A stretch of DNA of 49,018 nucleotides from Peptococcaceae bacterium (GTDB lineage Bacteria; Bacillota; Desulfitobacteriia; Desulfitobacteriales; Syntrophobotulaceae). Location: contig WRHI01000007.1 in NCBI GenBank assembly GCA_009783315.1, positions 1 to 49,018 of the forward strand. Reading direction: 5' to 3'. The notes beneath the pieces were generated by a model. That model did no database searches and was not told where the DNA came from. It was given only the letters and a program-made list of their open reading frames with translations. This document shows positions 17,120 through 25,851 of the stretch, in pieces; the first letter of the stretch is position 1; each line of letters opens with the position of its first letter. A program made the translations under genes and the position numbers.

Positions 17120-20100
17120 CTCCCCGCTCGCCGCGCCGTCTCTCCCAGCCACGCCCAAGCGGCGTCCGTCAGATCGTCCTCACCCATTCTCCACAACCAA
17201 TTCCCCTGATCTGTTCCCGGCACATTCATCCGCGCCCGGTTATCCAGCGACAACACATCCTGCACCGGCAAAATCACCAGTCCCGCCCGGGAAGCATACA
17301 TTTGCTCCATCAATTCCCTGCACGCAGCCTTTCTGTCCAGATCCCGCTCCGTTCCCCCGCTCGCCCTTCTCTCACGCCCATCATCCCACATCCCACATCC
17401 CATATCCCACATATCGCATCCCACAAGCGTTTCATTATCATGAGTCCCGGAAAAAAACACCGTATCCTCATCAACATCCATATTGCCGTTCTCAAACTGC
17501 AGCACCCTCATCCCCGGCACATCAACTATCTCACGCAGAATCTTAACCTCCGGCGTCCAGAACCCCAGATCCTCCGCCACGATCCCCCGCGCCTGCTCAC
17601 CAAGCTCCCGTCGCAGCACCTCAAAGAAATAACGTCCCGGTCCCTTTACCCACTGGCCTTCCCGCGCGTCCTCCCGCTCCGCCGGAATCTCCCAATAAGC
17701 CGCAAACCCGCGGAAATGATCCAACCGCACAAAATCAAACAGATCAAAAGCACGCCTCATCCGGGCGCACCACCAAGAAAAGCCCTCGCAGGCCATAACA
17801 TCCCAGCGATAAAGAGGATTCCCCCATCGCTGCCCATCCTCCGCGAAAGCATCAGGCGGCACCCCTGCCACCAACGAGGGCACCCCATCCCGCAGCCAGA
17901 ACATATCCTGATGGGCCCAACAATCCGCGCTATCCGCCGCCACATAAAAAGGCACATCCCCCATAATCAGCAGCCCACGTTTGTTGGCATAACCGCGCAA
18001 CTCATCAAACTGTTTATTTAAAACAAACTGCTCAAAAAAAACATACTCCATCTCCGTCCTCAACCGCTGCCGCGCCGCCGCCAACGCCGCCTCATCCCGC
18101 CCACGCAACCCGGCATCATCCCAAAGCTGCCAAGACAAGTCGCCAGACTCAGCCTTAAGAGCGCAAAACAAAGCATAATCCTCCAGCCAAAAAGCATTGC
18201 GCTCACAAAACGCGTCATACTGACCCCTCAAAGCCAGGCTCCGCGCCGTCCGCAAACCTTCCCCACGCAACCACACAGCAAAAACCTGGCGCAGCAGGCG
18301 CCCCTTCAGCTCTTCCGCGCCCGCATAATCAATCCTCGACCCCATCTCCACCTCATCACCATAACCCACACCGGCGCCGGCAGAACTCCTAACAGCGCCC
18401 CCCGCCAACAGTTCAACCACCTCCGGCAGCAGTTCAGCCAACTCCGGAAAAGCCTCCCTCAAAACATCCACCAACTTCACCGGATCAACATAAAGGGGGC
18501 TCATCGCCATAGCTCCCGCGCTCTGGTAAGGCGACCAAACCTGGTCAAGTGGATTAAGCGGCAGCATCTGCCAAACCTTCTGACCCGCGTTCACCAGCAC
18601 ATCGACAAACTCATAAGCCGAAGTCCCAAAATCCCCCACGCCATAGCGCGAAGGCAGCGAAACAACCGGCAGCAGCACCCCCGCGGCCCGGGCCAACCAA
18701 GGCCGTTCAGGAGAAACCCGCGCGGGCCGGAACAAAAGCACACGGGCCGAAAGAGCCGGCAGGTCAACCCGATAAGGCGCCTCACAATCCCACTCCCCAC
18801 GCTCCCCTGCATCCAGATCAACAACCTCCCACCGATCCGCCTCCGCCCAATTCAGAGGCCGCGCCCAACAAGGCTGACGCCAAACAGAAGGCCCAGCAGC
18901 CAACTCCCCATTTCCCTCTTCCCTTTCCGCCTCACCCCTTGAACCGCTCACCACTCTATAACTCAAGTCCGCTTCTGAACGATTAATCAACACCAACACA
19001 CGCTCACAGCCCTCAACCTCTATGTTCTCACCATCTCTGACATTAAGCCCTGTCTGTCCCCGTCTCCCATCCCTCTCACTCTCACATTCCCCATCCCTCT
19101 CACTCTCACATTCCCCATCCCTCATCCCTCTCCCCACTAACCCCTGACCCCTGACCCCTGACCCCTGACCCCTGACCCCTAACCCCTCTGTGGCTTCCGC
19201 CGCCTCGAGGGCCCAAGGGCGCTCAAGACGCCAGAAACCACAGACATCTTCTGCCCAAACCAGCCGCATATCCCCGTCCCGCAATACCCCGTACTCCCGC
19301 CGCAGCGACATCCAACGCCTAAAAAAGTGCACAATCGACTCATCCTCACGCCCCCAAGGAAACGGCCCGCGGTTATAAGGATCCCGGAACCCCTCCATAC
19401 CCGCCTCATCGCCATAATAAACGCAAGGCACGCCCGGAAACGCCATCTGCCACAACACCAGCATATTCAAGCGTTTCACAGCCAACGCCCGCGATCCCGC
19501 CGGCATCTGATAAACCCGCTTCTCCTCCTCAGACAACCCCTCTGCCGCCGGCGGATCCCCTAACAACGTCAAAACACGCTCCACATCATGGCTCCCCAAC
19601 AAATTCATCGCCGCGAAAAAATTCTCCCGCGGATAATTCTCATACAAACTCATCAACCCCGCGCAAAGATCATACGCGGAAATCCGATAAACCATAAAAT
19701 CCAGCAACAATGCACGAAAAGGATAATTCATCGTCCCATGCAGCTCATCCCCGGCAAAATATTGCCTCAGCTCACCATAACTCACCTTATGAGACGCATC
19801 CTCCCAAACCTCTCCAATCAGCACACCCTCCGGATCCTCCTCCGTCATGGCCGCCCGGACATACCGGATAAACGCATCCGGCAGCTCATCCGCCACATCC
19901 AGCCGCCAACCGCGAATCCCCCGCCGCATCCAAGTCCGGATCACACTCTCCGGCCCCCGACAAATAAAATCCAGATAAGAAGGCTCCATCTCATGAACAT
20001 TGGGCAAATCACTGATCCCCCACCAACTGGAAAAAACATCAGGAAACCGCTCGAAACAATACCAGCCGGCGTAAGGCGACTGCTCCGACTGGTACGCCCC

Positions 20101-21078
20101 CAGTTCCGGATAAAACCCAGGCCTGTTAAAATAACGGCTATCCGCACCCGTATGGCTAAACACCCCATCCAAAACAAGCGAAATCCCCTGCTCCCGCGCC
20201 TCCTCCACCAAAACACGCAAACTCTCCTCATCACCAAACAGCGGATCCACCTTCAGATAGTCTCCCGTATCATACTTATGATTGCTGGCCGCCTCAAAAA
20301 TCGGATTCAAATAAAGAATCGACACCCCCAACCCACGCAAATAACTAAGCTTCTGCCGCACACCGTCCAAATTGCCGCCAAAAAACAACCACCGATCAAT
20401 CCCGCCATTCTCATTACGCACATAAAAAGGCGCGTCATGCCAATCCTGATGAAAAAGCGCCTGCCGCCCCGGTAAAGCATGCTGCCAGCGCGGCCCGCCG
20501 CCCCTGTGAAATCGATCCACAAAAATCTGATACATAATACCCTGTTTATACCAAGCCGGCGCCACGTTGTCCCGGCCAAAAACCGTGATCTGATAGGCCG
20601 GCGGTTCCTCGAAATGAAAGCAGTCGCCAAAAGACCCGCAGTCAACAGACCCCGCCATAGCCCCAATTCCGCCCAGCCGCCGTCCGTTGCTGCCGTAATA
20701 AAAACGCACACCCTTCAACGAAGCCCACACCTCATCGGTCCAATCCGCAGCCGCAGCCGCAACCGCAGCCGTCGCCGTTGCTTCCTCAACAACAAAATAA
20801 TACCAGAACAAACACGCCTGATCCGGCGCGACAAACGAACCCTCCCAGAAGACATAATCGCCCGCCGCCGGTCCAAAAACCTCTGCCTCTGCCCCAGCCG
20901 CTGCTCCCGGCGACCGCATCAACACCAGCTCCTCGCAGCCCTCCATCCAGAGACGAACCCAAACCCGAACCGGAGCCGCGGCACGCACCGCCAAACGCAA
21001 AGTCACTGTCTCACCGCATGGAACCGCCCCAAAAGGTTCACGAAAGAAACCGTTATGTGAATCATGAAAAATATCCAC
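17098..21078 (-). CDS. Alpha-amylase/neopullulanase-like GH13 fused to 4-alpha-glucanotransferase GH77 (MalQ)
   Basis: 1326 aa with two enzymes in one chain. Residues ~1-115 are an N-terminal beta domain. The GH13 barrel has nucleophile Asp394 (GWRLDVADE), acid/base Glu423 (LIGEVWEDA) and Asp498 (LLGSHDVER). Its C-terminal domain contains a low-complexity insert at about 630-690. From about residue 795 the MalQ domain has VWQMLPLNP, MGDVPFYVA, VRLDHFRGF (nucleophile), IVAEDLG (acid/base) and FSGTHDNET. Together they would hydrolyse and disproportionate maltodextrins and glycogen products. GTG 21078 has GGAGAGG upstream and shares one base with the apgM stop (TAGTG), so translation is coupled. 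Three different repeat arrays lie within the coding region. Confidence 0.93.
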   Translation of the reverse strand: MDIFHDSHNGFFREPFGAVPCGETVTLRLAVRAAAPVRVWVRLWMEGCEELVLMRSPGAAAGAEAEVFGPAAGDYVFWEGSFVAPDQACLFWYYFVVEEATATAAVAAAAADWTDEVWASLKGVRFYYGSNGRRLGGIGAMAGSVDCGSFGDCFHFEEPPAYQITVFGRDNVAPAWYKQGIMYQIFVDRFHRGGGPRWQHALPGRQALFHQDWHDAPFYVRNENGGIDRWLFFGGNLDGVRQKLSYLRGLGVSILYLNPIFEAASNHKYDTGDYLKVDPLFGDEESLRVLVEEAREQGISLVLDGVFSHTGADSRYFNRPGFYPELGAYQSEQSPYAGWYCFERFPDVFSSWWGISDLPNVHEMEPSYLDFICRGPESVIRTWMRRGIRGWRLDVADELPDAFIRYVRAAMTEEDPEGVLIGEVWEDASHKVSYGELRQYFAGDELHGTMNYPFRALLLDFMVYRISAYDLCAGLMSLYENYPRENFFAAMNLLGSHDVERVLTLLGDPPAAEGLSEEEKRVYQMPAGSRALAVKRLNMLVLWQMAFPGVPCVYYGDEAGMEGFRDPYNRGPFPWGREDESIVHFFRRWMSLRREYGVLRDGDMRLVWAEDVCGFWRLERPWALEAAEATEGLGVRGQGSGVRGQGLVGRGMRDGECESERDGECESERDGRRGQTGLNVRDGENIEVEGCERVLVLINRSEADLSYRVVSGSRGEAEREEGNGELAAGPSVWRQPCWARPLNWAEADRWEVVDLDAGERGEWDCEAPYRVDLPALSARVLLFRPARVSPERPWLARAAGVLLPVVSLPSRYGVGDFGTSAYEFVDVLVNAGQKVWQMLPLNPLDQVWSPYQSAGAMAMSPLYVDPVKLVDVLREAFPELAELLPEVVELLAGGAVRSSAGAGVGYGDEVEMGSRIDYAGAEELKGRLLRQVFAVWLRGEGLRTARSLALRGQYDAFCERNAFWLEDYALFCALKAESGDLSWQLWDDAGLRGRDEAALAAARQRLRTEMEYVFFEQFVLNKQFDELRGYANKRGLLIMGDVPFYVAADSADCWAHQDMFWLRDGVPSLVAGVPPDAFAEDGQRWGNPLYRWDVMACEGFSWWCARMRRAFDLFDFVRLDHFRGFAAYWEIPAEREDAREGQWVKGPGRYFFEVLRRELGEQARGIVAEDLGFWTPEVKILREIVDVPGMRVLQFENGNMDVDEDTVFFSGTHDNETLVGCDMWDMGCGMWDDGRERRASGGTERDLDRKAACRELMEQMYASRAGLVILPVQDVLSLDNRARMNVPGTDQGNWLWRMGEDDLTDAAWAWLGETARRAGRQWAMDN
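17382..17423 (+). repeat. Heptanucleotide array, CATCCCA x~6, inside the MalQ domain
   Basis: Units at 17382, 17389, 17396, 17403 (TATCCCA), 17410 (variant) and 17417. Their translation gives CDMWDMGCGMWDDG immediately after the catalytic motif THDNET, where MalQ proteins normally lack such a stretch. Confidence 0.9.
19066..19113 (+). repeat. 24-bp direct repeat x2 in the amylase-MalQ gene
   Basis: Two perfect 24-bp units plus a partial third. They encode the octapeptide repeat GECESERD. Unlike the neighbouring heptamer array, this period keeps the frame. Confidence 0.85.
19141..19189 (+). repeat. Heptanucleotide array, CCCCTGA x5 plus two variant units, in coding sequence
   Basis: Five perfect CCCCTGA units (19141-19175), then CCCCTAA and CCCCTCT. 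Read on the minus strand across three frames they encode GVRGQGS/GVRGQGL. Seven is not a multiple of three, so gain or loss of one unit would shift the frame between the GH13 and GH77 halves. Confidence 0.92.
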
Positions 21079-22310
21079 TAGCACCTCTCCCCAAAAAACC
21101 AATCCGCCAAATCGCACCCCCGCGCCAAGAACCGCCCCTGCACCCCGGCCCTCTCCGAAAACGCCTTCCACCCCTGCTCAGGCAATCTTCTCTCGCTATC
21201 AAACAAGAGAAAAGGCACCGGTTCCGCCGAATGGGTCCGCGTTTCCAGCGGCGTCCCATGATCCGACACAACCAGGATCCGGTAAGGGTCTCCGGTGCCG
21301 GCCAGATACGCTGCCACAGGTCTAACAATTTTTTCATCAATATATTCGAGAGACAAGATTTTACCCTCCAGATCCCCGCAATGAGAACACTCATCAGGCG
21401 CTTCCACATGGACAAAAACAAAATCCATGCCCTCCTCAAAGGCCCTAACCGCCCCTGCCGCCTTACCCGCAAAATTGGTATGTAAAGTCCCTGTCGCCCC
21501 GGGAACATCCACCAAAGAAAGCCCCGCGCAAACCCCAATCCCCTTCACCAAATTAACAGCGGAAATAACAGAACCACGGACCCCATACTTGCCGGCTAAA
21601 GACGGCAAGGCCGGCTTCGTCCCCTGCCCCCAAAACCAGATAGAATTAGCCGGATGGAGACCCTTTTGCATCCGCTCCCTATTGATCGGATGATCACTTA
21701 ACACCTGGTAACTCCGGCGCATCAGGTTCCCAATCCAATCAGCCCCATCCCCTTTCGGCATATTAGGACCAACCCTCTGATCCAAAACATCATGGGGAGG
21801 CGTTAACACGCAACTAACAGGCAGCTTATCCGTAATCAGCAAACACCGATAGCTCACCCCGGGATAGAAACGAAGCCCCTCATTACCCAATTCCTTATCA
21901 ACACAGCCAATCAGAATTTCCGCTTCCTCCGGGCTAATATCCCCGGCGCTGTGGTCCGCAACAACCAGATCGTCATAACTTAGGAAATCCGAATCATGGC
22001 GCCCCGCCAACGTAACCAAATTCACACGAAAAGCCGCGTCTGAACGCGACATCTCCCTGCCCATCCCAGCCGCTTCAAGAGGAGCGCGGCCCGTCAAATA
22101 GACAAGGGGATCAAACCCCATAAGCGCCAGATTCGCCGCGTCGCTTCCCGGCTCAATCCCATCAGGAATTGTTCTGACCAACCCAACCTCGCTAACCTTG
22201 GCAAGTCCATTTATAGATTTCATCTCAGCCGCATCCAACGGCGTCTTTCCGCCCAGAGACGGAATCGGCCGATCCGCACAACCGTCAGGCACAATCACCA
22301 GATACTTCAT
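21078..22310 (-). CDS. apgM: 2,3-bisphosphoglycerate-independent phosphoglycerate mutase, archaeal type
   Basis: Interconverts 3- and 2-phosphoglycerate. About 410 aa with the alkaline-phosphatase fold: metal-binding VIVPDGCADRP at the N-terminus (Asp9), probable catalytic Ser56 in EPGSDAANLALMGFDP, and C-terminal SDHGTPLETRTHSAEPVPF. The ATG at 22310 gives the usual MKYLVIVPDG start, with AAAGGATG about 12 nt upstream; a GTG at 22322 is possible. It precedes the amylase-MalQ gene with a one-base overlap, an unusual operon partner for a glycolytic enzyme. Confidence 0.92.
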   Translation of the reverse strand: MKYLVIVPDGCADRPIPSLGGKTPLDAAEMKSINGLAKVSEVGLVRTIPDGIEPGSDAANLALMGFDPLVYLTGRAPLEAAGMGREMSRSDAAFRVNLVTLAGRHDSDFLSYDDLVVADHSAGDISPEEAEILIGCVDKELGNEGLRFYPGVSYRCLLITDKLPVSCVLTPPHDVLDQRVGPNMPKGDGADWIGNLMRRSYQVLSDHPINRERMQKGLHPANSIWFWGQGTKPALPSLAGKYGVRGSVISAVNLVKGIGVCAGLSLVDVPGATGTLHTNFAGKAAGAVRAFEEGMDFVFVHVEAPDECSHCGDLEGKILSLEYIDEKIVRPVAAYLAGTGDPYRILVVSDHGTPLETRTHSAEPVPFLLFDSERRLPEQGWKAFSERAGVQGRFLARGCDLADWFFGERC

Positions 22311-22376
22311 GCCACCAAACACATCCTTTACCGCGACATAGACTCCTCTATTATTTTAAACTCTTTTCTCTCTACA

Positions 22377-22460
22377 TGCAAAATCCTCTTGACCATATAG
22401 TCCTAACCTTATAGTCCTGACCATATCGTCCCCATATCGTCCCCATATCGTTTCTGACCA
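22377..22460. repeat. Degenerate direct repeats upstream of apgM and the EamA gene
   Basis: Repeated CCATAT(A/C)GTCC-like units with a period of about 12 (three CCCCATATCGT-like copies at ~22425-22452) and two to three TAGTCCTGACC-like copies. The stretch lies between divergent genes and has no coding content. Confidence 0.6.
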
Positions 22461-22497
22461 TATGAACCTGACCTGACCAAACCTGACAAAATAGATC

Positions 22498-22526
22498 TTG
22501 ACCCAAGAAATGAAACATGGTACATT
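22498..22526 (+). promoter_or_regulatory. Sigma-A promoter of the EamA gene
   Basis: TTGACC, a 17-nt spacer, then TACATT. It lies about 64 nt upstream of the start codon at 22590. Confidence 0.65.
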
Positions 22527-22589
22527 CAGGACAAAATCGGCCGCGCATCCGCTCGGTTCATTCAGGAAAAAACACGTAAAGGATAGCTT

Positions 22590-23003
22590 ATGTGGATTGT
22601 ATACGCTTTGTTAGCGGCCCTCTTCGCCGCCCTAACCTCCATCTTGGCCAAAATTGGTATTGAAAGCGTCAACTCCAATCTGGCGACAGCCATTCGGACA
22701 GTCGTTGTTTTGATCATGGCCTGGGGCATTGTTTTTGCCACAGGCAAACATCACGACATCTCGGGCATCGCTCAAAAAAGCTGGCTCTTTCTCACCCTCT
22801 CCGGCTTAGCCACAGGCTTGTCCTGGCTCTTCTTCTATAAGGCGCTGCAACTAGGCGACGCGTCAAAGGTTGTGCCCATCGACAAATTCAGCGTCGTCAT
22901 CAGCATGGTGCTGGCTTTTATCATTTTGGGCGAAGCGGTAACCGGAAAAGTCATTGTTGGCGGAATACTGATCACACTGGGGACGCTCCTTCTGATCCTG
23001 TAA
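22590..23003 (+). CDS. EamA/DMT-superfamily small membrane transporter
   Basis: 137 aa, almost entirely membrane: helices at about 3-20, 33-52, 62-85, 92-110 and 115-137. The sequence MWIVYALLAALFAALTSIL, IESVNSNLATAIRT, LSWLFFYKALQLGDASKV and VPIDKFSVV is the single EamA half-repeat seen in short DMT proteins that work as dimers. The substrate is unknown. AAAGGATAG precedes the ATG. It stands alone on the plus strand, convergent with glgA. Confidence 0.88.
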   Translation: MWIVYALLAALFAALTSILAKIGIESVNSNLATAIRTVVVLIMAWGIVFATGKHHDISGIAQKSWLFLTLSGLATGLSWLFFYKALQLGDASKVVPIDKFSVVISMVLAFIILGEAVTGKVIVGGILITLGTLLLIL

Positions 23004-23079
23004 AAAGCAGCTGTTCCTGTCCAACACAACAAAGACATCGACACCCGACCCTCACATATCCATCACAATATGAGTCCAG

Positions 23080-24618
23080 CTAACTGTCAACTGTCAACTG
23101 ATAAAGCTCCACATACTTCTGGGCCGAAGAATCCCAAAGAAAATCTGTCGCCAGCGCGTTCCGGAAAAGCTTCCGCCAAGCCCTCGTATCCCGATAAACC
23201 CCCACCGCTCGTTTAATGGTCTCCAACATCTCATGAGCGTTATAATTGGCAAAGCTAAACCCGTTCCCCTCACCGGAAAAATGATTATAGGACTGAACCG
23301 AATCCTTCAGTCCTCCCGTCTCCCGCACAATGGGAATAGTTCCATACCTCATAGCGATCATCTGAGAAATTCCGCATGGTTCATACCGGGAAGGCATTAA
23401 CAAGATATCCGCCGCGGCATAGATGCGATGGGCCAACTCCACATTATAACCCAGATACACCGAAAACTTGCCCGGATACATGGCCGCCATCGCCGAAAAA
23501 AACTGCTCATAATGCCACTCACCCGACCCCAGCACCACCAAATGCAGGTCTTCCTGCATTAAGTCATGAAAAACACGCAACACCAGATCAATCCCTTTAT
23601 TCTCAACAAAACGCGTCACAATAGCCAAGAGCGGTATCCGCTCCCTCTCAGGCATCTCCCTCTCGGGCATCTCCCTCTCAGGCGCCTCCCGCTCTTGCTC
23701 AGACGACGCTCGCGGCAGATTCCGCGGCGACAGATCCTGAATCGGCAGCCCCTGAGCCGGCAACCCCAACAAATCCGACAACTTAGCCTTATTCTCCTCT
23801 TTCAGCGCCGGCGAATTCCTGAACCGGGTAAAAATATGCGGATCCTTAACCGGATCATAAAGATCCCCGTCAATCCCGTTCAGAATCCCGCTCAGTTTGT
23901 ACGCGTTAGCCCGCAACACCCCATCCAGCCTCTCACCAAAATAAGGATCCATTATCTCATGAGCGTATGAGGGGCTCACTGTCGTCACCCGCTGGGCATA
24001 ATACACAGCGCCCTTCATCAAGTTAACCGCGTCGTAAAACTCAATTTTCTCCCATAAATCCGGCGTCATCGTCAACCCCGCCACATTCCCCACAACAGAC
24101 ATAGGAAAAACGCCCTGATACTTCACATTATGAATCGTGAAAACCGACTTCACATCGGTATAAAAGGGATCATACTGATACCCGTTATTCAACAAAATCG
24201 GGATCAAAGCTGTCTGCCAATCATGACAATGAATCACATCCGGCACAAACCCCAACCCCGGCAAAGCGTCCATCACAGCCCGGCAGAAAAACGTGAAACG
24301 TTCTGCCTCGTCATAATATCCATAGATGCCGTCCCGGCAAAAATAATAATCATTCTCAAAGAAATAAAAAGTCACACCATCGCGCAACAGCGCAAAAACA
24401 GCGCAATACTGACTTCGCCACCCCACAGCTACCTTCAATTCAAAAACAAGTTCGGCCTTCTCCAACAAAGACTGCGGAATCGCGCTGTACTTAGGCATCG
24501 CCACACGAACATCCACGCCCTTCTCCGCCAGCGCCTTGGGCAAGCTGCCGCCAATTTCCCCCAATCCTCCGGACGTCACAAAAGGCGCGGCCTCCGCGAT
24601 CGCAAAAAGCACCTTCAT
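23080..24618 (-). CDS. glgA: Glycogen synthase (ADP-glucose)
   Basis: GT5 enzyme that extends alpha-1,4-glucan from ADP-glucose; 512 aa. Present: the N-terminal Rossmann domain (VDVRVAMPKYS), FTIHNVKYQGVF, VTTVSPSYAHEI, GILNGID, and C-terminal domain motifs MPSRYEPCGISQ and VRETGGLKDSV. The usual Lys of the K-x-G-G-L motif (Lys15 in E. coli) is Thr15 here (FVTSGGLGE). An insertion at about 286-327 contains five-residue repeats (PEREM) before the C-terminal domain. ATG 24618 has GGGGGG about 10 nt upstream. Terminal codons QLTVDS and the TAG stop are read from a CAGTTGA repeat. Last gene of the glg operon. Confidence 0.95.
   Translation of the reverse strand: MKVLFAIAEAAPFVTSGGLGEIGGSLPKALAEKGVDVRVAMPKYSAIPQSLLEKAELVFELKVAVGWRSQYCAVFALLRDGVTFYFFENDYYFCRDGIYGYYDEAERFTFFCRAVMDALPGLGFVPDVIHCHDWQTALIPILLNNGYQYDPFYTDVKSVFTIHNVKYQGVFPMSVVGNVAGLTMTPDLWEKIEFYDAVNLMKGAVYYAQRVTTVSPSYAHEIMDPYFGERLDGVLRANAYKLSGILNGIDGDLYDPVKDPHIFTRFRNSPALKEENKAKLSDLLGLPAQGLPIQDLSPRNLPRASSEQEREAPEREMPEREMPERERIPLLAIVTRFVENKGIDLVLRVFHDLMQEDLHLVVLGSGEWHYEQFFSAMAAMYPGKFSVYLGYNVELAHRIYAAADILLMPSRYEPCGISQMIAMRYGTIPIVRETGGLKDSVQSYNHFSGEGNGFSFANYNAHEMLETIKRAVGVYRDTRAWRKLFRNALATDFLWDSSAQKYVELYQLTVDS
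23082..23100 (+). repeat. Heptanucleotide repeat, AACTGTC x2.7, at the glgA 3' end
   Basis: AACTGTC at 23082 and 23089, then a partial unit. It encodes the C-terminus of GlgA and overlaps its stop codon. Confidence 0.85.
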
Positions 24619-24652
24619 GGTAAAAGCACCCCCCTTTGGCAATTGACAATTG

Positions 24653-25771
24653 TTACACAATAGCGCTTTTGCTGATCACTACAGGCTCCCCTGGTTTCCC
24701 TTTCAGCACAACATTGTCGTTAATGGTCACATACTTATCAAGGATCACGTTTTCCAAACGCGCGTTTTTGCCCACATGAGATCTCTGCATCACAACACAA
24801 TCCTTGAGAGAAGCGTTCTCTTCAATATGAACATCCCTGGACACCACGCAACCGCTAACCGTACCGTCAATAACGCAGCCGCTGGCAATAAGACTGTTGG
24901 TCACCTCGGCCTGAAACCGATACTTCGTTGGTGGGTTATCTTTAATCTTGGTGAAGATTGGATTGGTCTCATTAAACAGTTCCGTGCGAACCGACGGCTC
25001 CAACAGCGCCATATTGCAACGGAAATAAGACTCAATTGACGTAATTTTTCTGTAGAAACCCGTGTGCTCATACACCCCGAACTTGATGTGCCGCATATTG
25101 TCCGCCAAAAAATCAAACATATCCATATTTTCCACAAAGGGAGAACTGGTTACAATCTCTGTCAGCAGATCCCTCTTAATAACCAAAACTCCCAGATAAA
25201 ACACACTCTGTTCGTCGCCTTGCCCCTTTAAGCTTCCCCAACCGGTCAGACGCCCTTCCGGCGAAAGTTCCAGGTTCAGCATCGACTTGCGCACGCTGTC
25301 ATCCTGCCCTAAAGGTTTTGTCACCAGCGTAACGTCGTTATCCGCCTCCCTGTGAAAGGCCAGCAATCGGCTCAGATCTACATTCGCTACAAAGTCAGAC
25401 CCGGAATAAACCACATCTCTCTTAATACCCCTATGCAAAAACTCAATATTCTGCAGCAAATCCCGTAACGGAAAATGTGACAACCCGGCCCGCAAACTTT
25501 CCGGCCCCCCCGGCATAATAAAAAGCCCATCTGATTTCCGATCCAGAGACCACTCTTTGCCCGACCCCAAATGATCCAACAGAGGCCGGTAATTATACGG
25601 AGAAATGATACCCACTTTCCGAATGCCCGCGTTAACCATACAAGAGAGCATAAAATCCAACACTCTATAACGAGCCCCAAAAGGAACCGCCGCCATAGGA
25701 CGCGCCCGCGTAATCGCGCGCAGAATATCGGAACGGCCGTTGCAGGCGATAATACCCATAGCTTGACTCAT
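24653..25771 (-). CDS. glgD: Glucose-1-phosphate adenylyltransferase, GlgD subunit
   Basis: 372 aa. GlgD partners GlgC in many Bacillota. It has the nucleotidyltransferase fold (AVPFGARYRVLDFMLSCMVN) and a left-handed beta-helix C-terminus (SGCVIDGTVSGCVVSRDV). The N-terminal pyrophosphorylase motif GGxGxRL is absent (IIACNGRSDILRAIT), consistent with a regulatory, non-catalytic subunit. ATG 25771 has GGGGGG 8 nt upstream. A period-7 remnant (CAATTGACAATTG) separates it from glgA. Confidence 0.95.
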   Translation of the reverse strand: MSQAMGIIACNGRSDILRAITRARPMAAVPFGARYRVLDFMLSCMVNAGIRKVGIISPYNYRPLLDHLGSGKEWSLDRKSDGLFIMPGGPESLRAGLSHFPLRDLLQNIEFLHRGIKRDVVYSGSDFVANVDLSRLLAFHREADNDVTLVTKPLGQDDSVRKSMLNLELSPEGRLTGWGSLKGQGDEQSVFYLGVLVIKRDLLTEIVTSSPFVENMDMFDFLADNMRHIKFGVYEHTGFYRKITSIESYFRCNMALLEPSVRTELFNETNPIFTKIKDNPPTKYRFQAEVTNSLIASGCVIDGTVSGCVVSRDVHIEENASLKDCVVMQRSHVGKNARLENVILDKYVTINDNVVLKGKPGEPVVISKSAIV

Positions 25772-25790
25772 AGAGAACACCCCCCTTTTT

Positions 25791-25850
25791 CAATTGACAA
25801 TGGACAATGGACAATGGAAAACGATTATTCTGCTGTCCATTGTCATTGTC
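25791..25850. repeat. Heptanucleotide repeats in the glgC-glgD gap (CAATGGA x3, inverted partner)
   Basis: CAATTGA then CAATGGA x3 (25791-25818), and inverted TCCATTG plus TCATTGT at about 25836-25849. The two sides can pair across ~17 nt, so the only sizeable gap between glgC and glgD would fold into a hairpin in the mRNA. Confidence 0.85.
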
Positions 25851-25851
25851 T

